Source of the DNA: Turnera subulata
Lineage: Eukaryota > Streptophyta > Magnoliopsida > Malpighiales > Passifloraceae
Length of the DNA stretch: 64,000 bases
Assembly (NCBI GenBank): GCA_028386065.3
Contig: JAKUCV010004423.1
Location: 63,787 to 127,786, forward strand
Direction: 5' to 3'
Shown: positions 11,577-21,255 of the stretch, piece after piece
How positions within the stretch are numbered: the stretch's first letter is position 1
Layout: the number at the start of each line of letters is the position of its first letter
Translations under genes and position numbers: made by a program
Notes under the pieces: generated by a model
What the model was told of the DNA's origin: nothing
The model's input: only the letters and a program-made list of their open reading frames with translations
Database searches by the model: none

Positions 11577-12582
11577 ATCCTAGAGGTAGTTCTTCATGTC
11601 AGAGATGAACTTCTTTCGCTGTGAATAGCTGACATCTGGTGGAAGAGCTCCACAGGCCAAGAAATTGACAATTTCTACGTACCACGGCATCAGTCTGTGA
11701 CTGACACTGTGAATTGTTGCAATGAGGCTGTCGTCTGGGAGATGATCATCAATAGGCATGTGGTCCCTTAGCAAGTGGTCTGAAGGCAAACTGGAAAGAT
11801 GGTCAGCTACCACATTCTCTGTGCCTTTCTTGTCTCAAATCTCTAGGTCAAATTCTTGGAGCTGCAGGATCCACCTAAGAAGTTTTGGCTTGGTCTCCTT
11901 CTTTGTCAACTAGTACTTCAATGCCGAATGGTCAGTGTGGATGATCACCTTAGATCCCAGCAAGTATGCTCGAAACTTTCCAATTGCAAAGACTACTGCC
12001 AGAAGCTCTTTCTCTGTTGTGGCATAATTATTCTGTGCCTCATCCAGAGTGCGACTTGCATAGTATATGGCATGAAGTTTATTGTCTTTTCTCTGCCCCA
12101 GCACAGCCCCTACTGCATGGTCGCTTGCATCACACATGATTTCAAAGGGCTGACTCCAATCTGGGGGCTGGATGATTGGGGCTGTGGTCAATGCAGCTTT
12201 AATCCTGTTAAATGCATTAAGACAAGAATCTTCAAATACAAATTCAGCGTCCTTACTAAGGAGATTTGTCAAAGGTTTTGCAATCTTTGAAAAGTTCTTA
12301 ATAAAGCGCCTGTAAAAGCCTGCATGACCAAGAAAACCCCGAATTGCCTTAACAGAGGTTGGAGGTGGAAGTTTTTCAATAACATCAATCTTAGCTTCAT
12401 CCACCTTTATCCCTCATCCTGAGACTTTGTGCCCAAGCACAATACCTTCTGTAACCATAAAATGGCATTTTTCCCAATTCAGCACTAGGTTCACAGCCTC
12501 ACACCGTTCAAGCACTGTTTCAAGGTTAGCCAAACAGAGATCAAAAGAAGTTCCATAAACAGAAAAATCATCTATAAATACC
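11577..12582 (-). pseudogene. Athila-2 RT C-terminal half and RNase H
   Basis: From the solo-LTR junction the frame reads EVFIDDFSVYG (RT active-site box), [13 protein letters not shown] and [13 protein letters not shown], then RNase [28 protein letters not shown] and VADHLSSL. In-frame stops are present after HKVSG (about 12414), after HSALKY (about 11910), near 11837 and at 11580. The order and spacing match Athila-1, so nothing besides the solo LTR is inserted in the domain. Confidence 0.88.
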
Positions 12583-12587
12583 TCCAT
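12583..12587. repeat. target-site duplication TCCAT, left copy
   Basis: TCCAT immediately precedes the TGTAACGG start of the solo LTR; its identical partner is at 15343-15347. Removing the insert and one copy restores the uninterrupted RT frame across HIM-EVF, so the LTR arrived by ordinary integration. Confidence 0.93.
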
Positions 12588-14579
12588 TGTAACGGCCCGA
12601 ATTTCCATAATTTGATTTTTCGGAATTTTCGAAATTTTTATTCCTATTTTGCCCTTGAGGAATTTCCGGTTTTTCCGAGCAAGGAAATAAATTATTTTTA
12701 CCTTGGTTATATGGAATTTAGTTGATGGTTTGACGGGTTTGGCTTTCGTTGGAGTTTAATCGGGTTTCGGGATTGAGAATTAAGTTTTGAAGTAGTTTCC
12801 CCGAAACTACGTCGTTTTGGAACTGTTCAAAAAAAAAAAAAAAAAAAAGGGGAAAGCGAGTCAACGGGCGGGTTGACCGCGCCCAGCCGAACGACGCGTC
12901 GTTCGGGTTGGCGGGTCAAGCCCTAAAAGTCCTTCGTTCTCTTTTCTTTCTTCACTTTTCTTTTTCTTCTTCTTCTTCTATTAGTCGCCGCCGCCTACCC
13001 CTTCCCTTCCCTTCTTCCTGTTTCGTTCTTCTCTTCCCTCCTCTCCTCTCGTTTTCTTCCTTCTCTCCCTCTCTCCCTCACCTTCCTTCCTCACACTCCA
13101 CGCACGCCGCCACCAATTGCTTCGTGGGCCGCCGTCGCCGTTGGACGAACTGCAAGGGCCGAGGCCGGCTGACCGGAGACTGAACGGGAGGATCCCGTGT
13201 GGCCTTTCTCTCGCCACCGGCTGCGTCGCCGACGAGGTAAGCCCGGTCTCCTCATCCCTCTCGGCCTCTATTTCGNNNNNNNNNNNNNNNNNNNNNNNNN
13301 NNNNNNNNNNNNNNNNNNNNNNNNNNNNNNNNNNNNNNNNNNNNNNNNNNNNNNNNNNNNNNNNNNNNNNNNNNNNNNNNNNNNNNNNNNNNNNNNNNNN
13401 NNNNNNNNNNNNNNNNNNNNNNNNNNNNNNNNNNNNNNNNNNNNNNNNNNNNNNNNNNNNNNNNNNNNNNNNNNNNNNNNNNNNNNNNNNNNNNNNNNNN
13501 NNNNNNNNNNNNNNNNNNNNNNNNNNNNNNNNNNNNNNNNNNNNNNNNNNNNNNNNNNNNNNNNNNNNNNNNNNNNNNNNNNNNNNNNNNNNNNNNNNNN
13601 NNNNNNNNNNNNNNNNNNNNNNNNNNNNNNNNNNNNNNNNNNNNNNNNNNNNNNNNNNNNNNNNNNNNNNNNNNNNNNNNNNNNNNNNNNNNNNNNNNNN
13701 NNNNNNNNNNNNNNNNNNNNNNNNNNNNNNNNNNNNNNNNNNNNNNNNNNNNNNNNNNNNNNNNNNNNNNNNNNNNNNNNNNNNNNNNNNNNNNNNNNNN
13801 NNNNNNNNNNNNNNNNNNNNNNNNNNNNNNNNNNNNNNNNNNNNNNNNNNNNNNNNNNNNNNNNNNNNNNNNNNNNNNNNNNNNNNNNNNNNNNNNNNNN
13901 NNNNNNNNNNNNNNNNNNNNNNNNNNNNNNNNNNNNNNNNNNNNNNNNNNNNNNNNNNNNNNNNNNNNNNNNNNNNNNNNNNNNNNNNNNNNNNNNNNNN
14001 NNNNNNNNNNNNNNNNNNNNNNNNNNNNNNNNNNNNNNNNNNNNNNNNNNNNNNNNNNNNNNNNNNNNNNNNNNNNNNNNNNNNNNNNNNNNNNNACAGG
14101 ACAATCGTCGTTGAGGTGACTTTATATGTCTTTTTATGTTTGTTTGCATGAGCTCGTTGGAATGGTTTGTTTGAGTTGCATGCTTGTTTGCTAACATGCT
14201 GTAATCTGTATTGTGTGCCTAAGTGTATTATTTGCTTATGAGCAGGATGTTGGATTTGTTATGGATTATAACATGTGATGTGATTTTGGGTGCTGGTGTG
14301 ATGTGTTGTGGGTCGGAGACCCGGTTATTTGATTGAGATGTCTTTATCACACTACCCTGTTAGATCACAGCTAATGGCACACATAAACTCATAATCTGTG
14401 AATAAAGATAATGTACAGTAGAAGTTAGGCTACTGTGTGCTGATGACCGGTTGTTTCGAGCGGGAAGTGTTACCCCTCGGGTTTGCTTGCGGATTGGCAA
14501 GTGTTATGCAGATTTGCATGTGGGTCTGTGATGACCGATTTCTACCTCCCTCCTTCTACCTCCCCCTTTCTACCTCCCT

Positions 14580-14611
<32 letters not shown>

Positions 14612-15342
14612 ATGGTTATGATGGGCTTCGTGCCTGGTTTTATTTGGGCTTATGCCTGGTTGTCTCATGAGACGGGACCGAGCTCGACGCACACAGTAGG
14701 GGCCCTGAATAATAAATCTTAATAAGAAAACTTATAACACAGCAGATGAAGAATAATAAACTATATGCTTGATTGTGTTGGCATGTTAGTACTGATTGTT
14801 GTATGTTTGCATGCATGACTTGTTACTCTGCTTTCCTTTCGGACCTGATCTGCACACTCTCATAATTAGATATATATTGCTCACTGAGTAGGCGACTCAC
14901 ATAATCGCCAACGTTGTTTTTCAGACTTTAGATAGCGTGCAGTCACTTTTTTCTTTTCCCGGAGTACGGACGTGGACATCCCAGCAGGTAGCCGTGCTTG
15001 TTCTCCCGGTTGGATCCATAGTGTCGGCATGCATACTGTCTTCTCATATTTTATTCCATTTATTTCTTCCGCTGCATTGGATTTATATTGAGATGTCACT
15101 TTTGATTTTGGATTATTTTATCGGCTGATTGCCGGGATTTACTATTGATGATGTTCGGCAGGATGCCGGGTTTGATTTGAGGCTTGCTAAGCCGGTTGAC
15201 TATGTTGTTATGACATCTCTTTTTATTGAGGATTTTGGATAATATTTTTGATATTGATTTTCGTGTCCCGGGTTTCAAGGGCATTTTGGTAATTTCCTTA
15301 AGTTTTGATATCTTAATGTTAAATTGGGACACGGGTGTTTCA
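12588..15342 (+). mobile_element. solo LTR-alpha copy 2 (contains assembly gap)
   Basis: Starts TGTAACGGCCCGAATTTCC and ends GGGACACGGGTGTTTCA, with TG/CA termini and the 5-bp duplication TCCAT on both sides. Nominal length is 2755 bp, including 820 N. No PBS, polypurine tract or coding domain is inside, so it is a solo LTR left by LTR-LTR recombination. Features from 5' to 3': AT-rich start, stem GTAGTTTC/GAAACTAC at 12792-12810, poly-A at 12829-12848, TTGACCGCG, a 20-nt palindrome at 12887-12906, a CT-rich tract (12930-13090), a GC-rich exon-like block ending in a GGTAAGC donor-like site (13236-13242), the gap, then the (CT)n tract near 14590-14611. It lies in reverse orientation to the RT it interrupts. 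Confidence 0.92.
13276..14095. other. assembly gap (820 N)
   Basis: An uninterrupted run of N. The sequence before it belongs to the 5' third of the LTR and the sequence after it resumes in the 3' half (ACAGGACAATCGTCG, also found at position 47). By comparison with the complete copy at 22527-25489 roughly 1 kb is expected here, so the N length is about right. Any apparent open frame across it is an artefact. Confidence 0.99.
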
Positions 15343-15347
15343 TCCAT
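15343..15347. repeat. target-site duplication TCCAT, right copy
   Basis: Identical to 12583-12587 and directly after the CA end of the solo LTR. The Athila-2 RT frame resumes here. Confidence 0.93.
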
Positions 15348-16202
15348 TATATGCTCGATCAGGTCATGGAAGAAGGCCATCATGCAACACTGAAAGGTGG
15401 CAGGTGCATTACACAGGCCGAATGGCATGCGCCTATATGCAAATGTGCCATAGGGGCATGTAAATGTTGTTTTCTCCTGATCACCTGGGTGGATTGGGAT
15501 CTGGAAAAATCCAGAGTATCCATCTAGGTAACAAAAATGTGTGTGCTTGGCAAGTCTCTCTAACATCTGGTCTATGAATGGCAAAGCAAAATGATCTTTT
15601 CTAGTGGCCTTATTGAGTTTTCTATAGTCTATGCACATCCTCCAACCTGTGACAGTCCTAGTTGGTATGAGTTCTTCTTTTTCATTCTTTACTACTGTCA
15701 TACCTCCCATTTTAGGCACCACATGTACTGCATTAACCCAAGGACTTTCTGAAATTGGATAAATTATTCGGGCATCAAGCAACTTCAAAATTTCCTTTTT
15801 AACCACTTCCTTCATATTTTCATTCAGTCTCCTCAGTGGTTCTATTATGGGTTTGCAGTTTTGTTCCAAAAGAATGCGAAGCATACAATGATTAGGACTG
15901 ATACCTGTCAGATCATCAGTGGTATATCCCATTACCTTGCGATGTTTGTTGACTATAGTGCGCACTTTTTCCTCTTCCTCCTGTGAAAGATCAACACCAA
16001 TAATGATAGGAAATGAGGAATTGTCAGTGTCTAAATGGATATACCTGAGCTGGGGTGGTAGAGGTTTCATTTCTACCCTTGGTGCATCGGATTCTGGTTC
16101 TGGATTGCAAACAGACTCTGTGACAGGCTCAGACTGTTGATCCACAGCATGGGCCTGTTTGTTGATTTCAGGCACAGTTTCTTCTGCCAGAAATTTTGCC
16201 AC
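15343..16202 (-). pseudogene. Athila-2 PR-RT linker and RT N-terminal half
   Basis: Contains the linker with ILLEQNCKPIIEPLRRLN, then [60 protein letters not shown] and FFHDLIEHIM. It stops one residue before the active-site segment, which continues at 12582. The frame has no stop from 16202 to the junction; the stop ending the PR part is at 16205-16203. Replacement of Arg by Cys in the QRCM motif is a change from Athila-1. Confidence 0.9.
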
Positions 16203-16748
16203 CTACTGCACAGCTGTCTCATCTCCTTCTATGAGCCCATTGACTAGGCAACCCAGCAATTCATCCTCATGTCTCTCCATCAGTTGAGATGCCTGAACAA
16301 GTGCATCAACAGGGTCTGGTACAACATCAGCCATGCAGCACTGTCTTGTTCCAAACTCTGTTCTTTGTGCCTTCTGCACGTTGAACTCCACTGTATCTTC
16401 TCCTAGCCGTAGTGTCAATGTTTCATTTGCACAATCAATCATAGCTCCTGCGGTAGCTAAGAAGGGACGCCCCAAAATGATGGGTGTCTTCTCATCCTCG
16501 GTCGTATTCATCACCACAAAATCTATTGGTATGTAAAAGTTGCCAACCTTGACTGGAACATCTTCCAAAACTCCCACAAGATATACAAGTGATCGGTCTG
16601 CTAGCTGGATTGTCATTCTTGTGGGTTTGATGTCCCCAAGGTTCAAATTTTGAGTGATGGAGAGCGGCAACATGCTTACACTGGCTCCTAAATCGTATAG
16701 GGCTCCTTCAATTTTCTTGTCCCTAATGTTTAGAGGAATTGTGAAGCT
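16203..16748 (-). pseudogene. Athila-2 aspartic protease
   Basis: The active-site motif D-L-G-A-S is at about 16690, followed by MLPLSITQNLNLGDIKPTRM, VLEDVPVKVGNFYIPIDFVV and IILGRPFLATAGAMID. This is the same fold and order as Athila-1 PR. An A-run near 16765-16770 is one base longer than the frame allows, which shifts gag out of the PR frame. A TAG at 16205-16203 separates it from the RT linker. Confidence 0.87.
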
Positions 16749-18147
16749 TCCTAGGTCTGAACATTTTTGGGCGGATGGTGCTGAATGAGGGCACTTCCCT
16801 GGGTTGTCATCGCTACTGTCTCGATGTCGTCAATGGTTCTTTTCTTGGTCAAGATGTCCTTGAGGAACTTGGCATATGACGGCATCTGTGTAACCACATC
16901 ACTAAAAGGAACATTAACATAAAGCTTATTTAGCATCTCCCTAAACTTATTGAATTGCTTTTCCAGTTTGGACTTGAGGTACAATTCTGGATATGGGATT
17001 GGAGGCTGATAGGGTCGGACAGTCTGGGATGGTTTCTCAGCTTTCTCAATGCTCACAGGCTCACCCACAGGCACAGCCTGTGTCTGCACTGTTTGGATGA
17101 TTCCTCCAAGATGGATTGTAAGTGTTTTCATACTGTCCTTGCCTCTGTTGGATGTAGTGAGCCTGTTCAGAATCACATTCAGTGAAGAGCGGACAACTGG
17201 ATGTGTTGTGAGGTCCTCCACATCCTTTAGAGTCTGAGGCTGTGGATGTGGCTGCCTTGACGTGAGCAGCTCCTAGTTGCTTCCTAAGGGCTTCTATCTC
17301 TGCCTCTAGCTTTGTTACTCTGTCTACTCCAATTATTCTAGAGGCCTTGACTCCCCTGATTTGAGTTCTCCTCTTGGACAGAGCTTCAAGGATGGTTACT
17401 CCATCATTGTAGTCTTTGTCCAGAAATGACCCATTAGCCATTTTGTCCAAAGTGTTCTGGTCTTCATCACTTAGGCCGCAATAGAATTGTTCAAGTTGTA
17501 CGGCCTCATCAATTCTGCGGTTTCGGAATCTCCTTACTAATCTTTTGAATCGCTCCCAAGCATCACGGATTGATTCATCAAAGCATTGGGAAAAGCCGAT
17601 GAGCTGCTGCCTTAGGTTTGCAGCCTTACTTGATGGGTGATATTCCTTCAAGAAAGCTTTGACTAGACTATCCCAGCCAGTAAAGTGGCCTGCTTCATGG
17701 TTGTTGAGCCACTCGAATGCTGCATCTCTGAGTGAGAATGGGAACACCTCTCATGTACATTTGTTCCTTGGTCATCCCTGCTATGTTCACAGTGCTGCAC
17801 ACCCGCAGAAAATTCTGCAAGTGTGAGTTTGGATCCTCCGAGGGTAAGTCTCCAAATATGCACCTCTCCAACATGCTGAGCAGGTTTGTTCTGATTTTAT
17901 AGGGGGCATCTACATCTGGGATGGCTATGCTGTTGTGGATGATGGTGGTTGGTGGTTGTAGGAGCTGTGACATAGGGATGTAGGGTCTCACAGGCTGAGC
18001 CTGTTCAACCTTTGGGTGTGCTCCTTCGTTGAGTCTGTCCGCCATGTTGTGTTGTTTCTCCTTGTTCTTCTTGCGAACCTTGCGGGCTGCCTTTTCAATC
18101 TCCCGGTGGAAGGTCAGACATGGCTTCTTGCTCCTGGTTTGGGGCAT
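16749..18147 (-). pseudogene. Athila-2 gag
   Basis: I place the start at the ATG 18147-18145 (MPQTRSKKPCLTFHREIEKA), followed by a basic coiled region. The core shows IFGDLPSEDPNSHLQNFLRV, then, after a frameshift near 17750, MFPFSLRDAAFEWLNNHEAG, FLKEYHPSSKAANLRQQL and ESIRDAWERFKRLVRRF. A short coiled coil (VTKLEAEIEALRKQLG) and a knuckle-like CGGPHNTSSCP follow. The tail contains the PSYAKFLKDILTKKRTIDD block shared with Athila-1. DNA coding for the Pro-Val-rich parts carries CACAGGCT/AGCCTGTG inverted repeats, which also occur in this element's LTR. Confidence 0.87.
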
Positions 18148-18194
18148 GCACCACATGAAAGCTTCAAACTTGGAAAAAGAAAAGGTAAGATTTT

Positions 18195-20300
18195 GATGTC
18201 GTCTATCCACAACTGGTTCTTGCAAGTGCACAGGGTTGTTGTAGTACTTATCAAGGTCGTATCCACAGGGACTAGGTTGAGTCTATTACCCTTCAATAAG
18301 ACAAATTAGGCTTGAAATAATAAAATAAGGATGGATTTTGGACGAATGATAATTGAAATATAAACTGAGTAGTAAAATAAATATAATAATAAGATTGAAG
18401 TAGGAAGAGATCAGTTTGGTGAATTCTTAGGCATTCGGAGTTCACATGTCCTGTTTCATGCTTTAAATTGCTCGACAGGCTCAGTCACAGGCTGAGCCTG
18501 TGGGTGAGGCTGTGACTAATGAGATGTCTTGAAGGGGCTCCCAACCTAAAGTACTATCAATGGCTTTCGATCTTATCAATAGTTCCCTAAGCTTCCATCC
18601 ACCCCCTATCACTAGAGTAGTCGTCTACTTAAGGGTGAAGTTTAATGTTGGTGCTAATACCCACAGTCTTTCCCTATCTTCTTTTGAATGGCTATGGAGC
18701 GAAGGCTGGCTATTGTTGGTCTAGCACTCCTGGCTTCTCCTTTCGGTCCTTCACCAAGCTGCTACTAAATTAAGAAGATTCTACCCAATAGTCAATCAAG
18801 AATCAAATTAGGGATTGTGTTATCTTCTTGACTATGTTGTCACAGTCTGAGGCAGTACTAGGCTGAGGTTGTGCTGTGTACAGGTTGAGGCTGTTGACAA
18901 CAAAAGAGTCAATTAATAGAATCAATTCTTGTAGGCGCTCTCAACCTATACTGCACCCATTTACTTTCAACTCACAGGTGCCTCCCATGGTTCTCACATT
19001 CCTAATGCTCTCGCATCGGTCAAACACTGGGGATTAAGATTGGTGTTGGGGCTAGTTCCTCAGTTAGTTTCTAACTCCTGTCAAAAGCTAAAAAACTAAG
19101 GGTTGGTTGTTGTTGTTCCAGTAGCTATGGTTTCTCCTTTCAGTCCATCACCTAGATAGCTGTAATCATGCGAGGTTTTGGCCAGAACTCATACATATTT
19201 CAAGTATGCAATAACCAAAACAAGAAAACGGGATAAGAACATAAAAAAGAGCAATTTATTATATAAAAACCAGAGACATGTTGCACTCCTTCAACCGAAG
19301 AGGGGTTGTTTAGTTCAAGCTCAGAATTACAGAAACAGTAAAAGCGAAGGTGAGTATAGGTTTTTGAACACATTGGAGGTTAGGGGCGACATAATTTTTG
19401 CAAAAAAAGCCGCAGAATCGTGCACCCCCTTGAAAACCCAAAGTTCTAGGTTTTTAACCCCTGTTCCAGACCTTCAATGGTGTCTTTTATGGTGGATGAC
19501 TCCCGAATGCCTCCCCTGGTTCTCTTTTCCTTCTTTTGTAGGTGCAGCTCCTCTGTTCTTCTTCCTCCATACTTGCTGGAAAGTATAGGTGTTTGGGCAA
19601 GTTTGCTCGTCAGTCCTCCAGCGTGTGTGTCAGGATAGGCGTGATGGGCAGCAAGTTGAATAGTGGATTGTAAGTTCTAAGGTGCCCTTTGCAGAGGATA
19701 ATTGTTAATTAAGGTGGATTCCCTCTGAGTGGCTTGTGCCTATTCCTTTTTCCTTGGAAAGTGCTCTGGGAACGTCAGGAGAATGTTTGTTTATGTTAGT
19801 GGAGCAGGTGTGCAAGTGGTGTAATTATATATTCCTGCTGCAATTTCTAGGTTTTGCAGGACGCACAGGCTGATGCTGTGCCTGGGTCTATTGCAGTTCT
19901 TCTTTAACTTTCCCTTCAATTGATTTTTGCTTCTTCTGCCGATGATGAGGTGTCATGAAGACTTCTTGGATCAAAGTGAGGGCAATGAGCTTCAGTGGAA
20001 ATCTTGTGATTTGAAGGTGGTTTGAGGCCTTCAGTTGAATTCTCGATGAACAACAGCCTCAGGGAGAGGCTCACAGGTTCCGCCACAGGCTCATGCTGTG
20101 GCTGAGGCTATATCTTCACATTCTTCAATGAAATCCTCTGGAATTGATCAAAATGCACCTAAAATCACTAATCATACAGTAAGGTATGGACATTGCAGGA
20201 ATATGGTGGAATATTGCATAGAAGGCATATAGTCATGCCGAAATGAGGGCAAATTATATCTTAAATCATGCCTAAAACTATGCATATTTCATATGCATCA
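18195..20300 (-). repeat. 5' LTR of Athila-2
   Basis: In element orientation it runs from TGATGCATATGAAATATGCA at 20300 to ...GACGACATCA at 18195, about 2.1 kb. Both ends follow the TGAT...ATCA pattern of the Athila-1 LTR. Near its inner end it shares GCAAGT-CACAGGG-TTGTTGTAGTAC with the Athila-1 LTR. No tRNA-Asp primer site lies next to it: only about 47 bp separate the LTR from the gag ATG, so the leader and PBS appear deleted. It is rich in CACAGGCT/AGCCTGTG inverted repeats (for example a 17-nt palindrome at 18486-18502). The inner edge could be 18215 instead of 18195. Confidence 0.75.
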
Positions 20301-20483
20301 TGTGTTCATATTCTGCATGGATGACCTTGTGGTTACTCCTCTGGTGATGTCACCAAGAATAGCATCAGTTGAGAGTCCTCTAGGTACTCTGATATTTTGA
20401 GGAGTGCGTTGTGAAGTTGAAGCTCGTGTAGTAACATTTGGTTTTTCCGCAACCAGATCAGGCAGATTGTCATGTTGTTGTTG
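20301..20483 (-). pseudogene. Ty1/copia pol linker relic (between integrase and RT)
   Basis: The minus strand is open for all 61 codons and contains AILGDITRGVTTRSSMQN. The GD-x-x-x-GV-x-TR-x-S signature is the conserved linker between integrase and RT in copia polyproteins. The RT would continue to the left, beyond Athila-2, which inserted here. No other copia domain is adjacent; to the right lies an Athila-type LTR. I read it as the oldest visible layer of this nest. Confidence 0.6.
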
Positions 20484-21255
20484 TGATAGCGTTTTTAACC
20501 CACACTAAACACTACGATTAACCTGCAAGCGCACAGTGTCTGTTATAGCAATCAAGGTCTATCCCACAAAGAACAATTTAAGTACTATGTCAATAAAAAC
20601 TTGTGATTATTTAGGAAGATTGATTATTGGTGAGAGTTGATAAGCAAAAATTGAAAATAACAAAGTAATAAAAATAAAAAGTAAATCGGCAAAGGGTGTA
20701 TGAATTCGAATTATGCAATATTAAAAGCAACCTAGGAGTTCGGGATTCGCACAATCACTACTTATGCAAATAATATATCCGGTTATGATCCTAGATGTCT
20801 ATTGAATTGTAGGCTAATTGTCTTGAAGTATTAACTCTCAGCTCTCTCATGTTGAATCAATTATTCAGTCCATAACTACCTAGTTCTCACTAGCACATTT
20901 TGTAGCTAAATTCATTAAGCATAGATAATTTATCAACCTTAAGAATAACTATCAGCTTTTGCTTCTCTAGTCCTCTAATCAATCTATGATGTTCAGATCT
21001 AAAACCTAATCAATAACTCAGCTCTCGCACGTTGCCAACAACAAAGATTCAGATCTAAATTATTGTAAACTTGGTGATCAAGCAAGCAACAAACAATTCA
21101 GCACACATAGATCAAACAAACACAACAGATTCCAAGAACATTATCCGAATAAAATTATAAAAGCGTAAGAGTAATTGGCTACATCTCTAATCCTAGATTA
21201 AGAGATTAGTTCCTCATAAAAATAATAAAAACAAAATCAACACAAGAATTCATCA
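20484..21255 (-). repeat. Athila-type LTR, probably solo
   Basis: On the plus strand it starts TGATAGCGTTTTTAACCC and ends ...GAATTCATCA. In minus orientation it reads TGATGAATTC...GCTATCA, the same terminal pattern as the two Athila LTRs. It also shares the inner motif CCTGCAAG(C/T), a CCTAGGAGTTCGGG block (20740-20753) also found in the Athila-1 LTR (9757-9770), and AT-rich content. No gag or PBS adjoins it. The bases at the two edges (TGTTG left, TGGAA right) do not match, so the boundaries or the duplication are eroded. About 770 bp. Confidence 0.6.

Larger units (their letters stand above)
11025..20300 (-). mobile_element. Athila-2: second Ty3/gypsy Athila-lineage element, interrupted twice
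   Basis: Minus-strand order: LTR (18195-20300), gag, PR, RT, RNase H, part of integrase. Athila-1 is inserted in the integrase at 11025, so the rest (integrase C-terminus, any env-like ORF, 3' LTR) must lie left of the window. A solo LTR-alpha splits the RT at 12588-15342. RT, RNase H and integrase resemble Athila-1 closely but not identically (for example [20 protein letters not shown] against [20 protein letters not shown]). Several stops and two frameshifts make it defective. The flanking candidate duplication on the right is TGTGT (20301-20305). Confidence 0.88.

Noticed and set aside
13117..14197. Long open frames of about 300-340 codons on both strands
   Set aside because: They consist of N across the assembly gap 13276-14095.
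19178..19588. 136-residue plus-strand frame inside the Athila-2 LTR
   Set aside because: No domain, no homologous frame in the other Athila LTRs, and opposite to the element.
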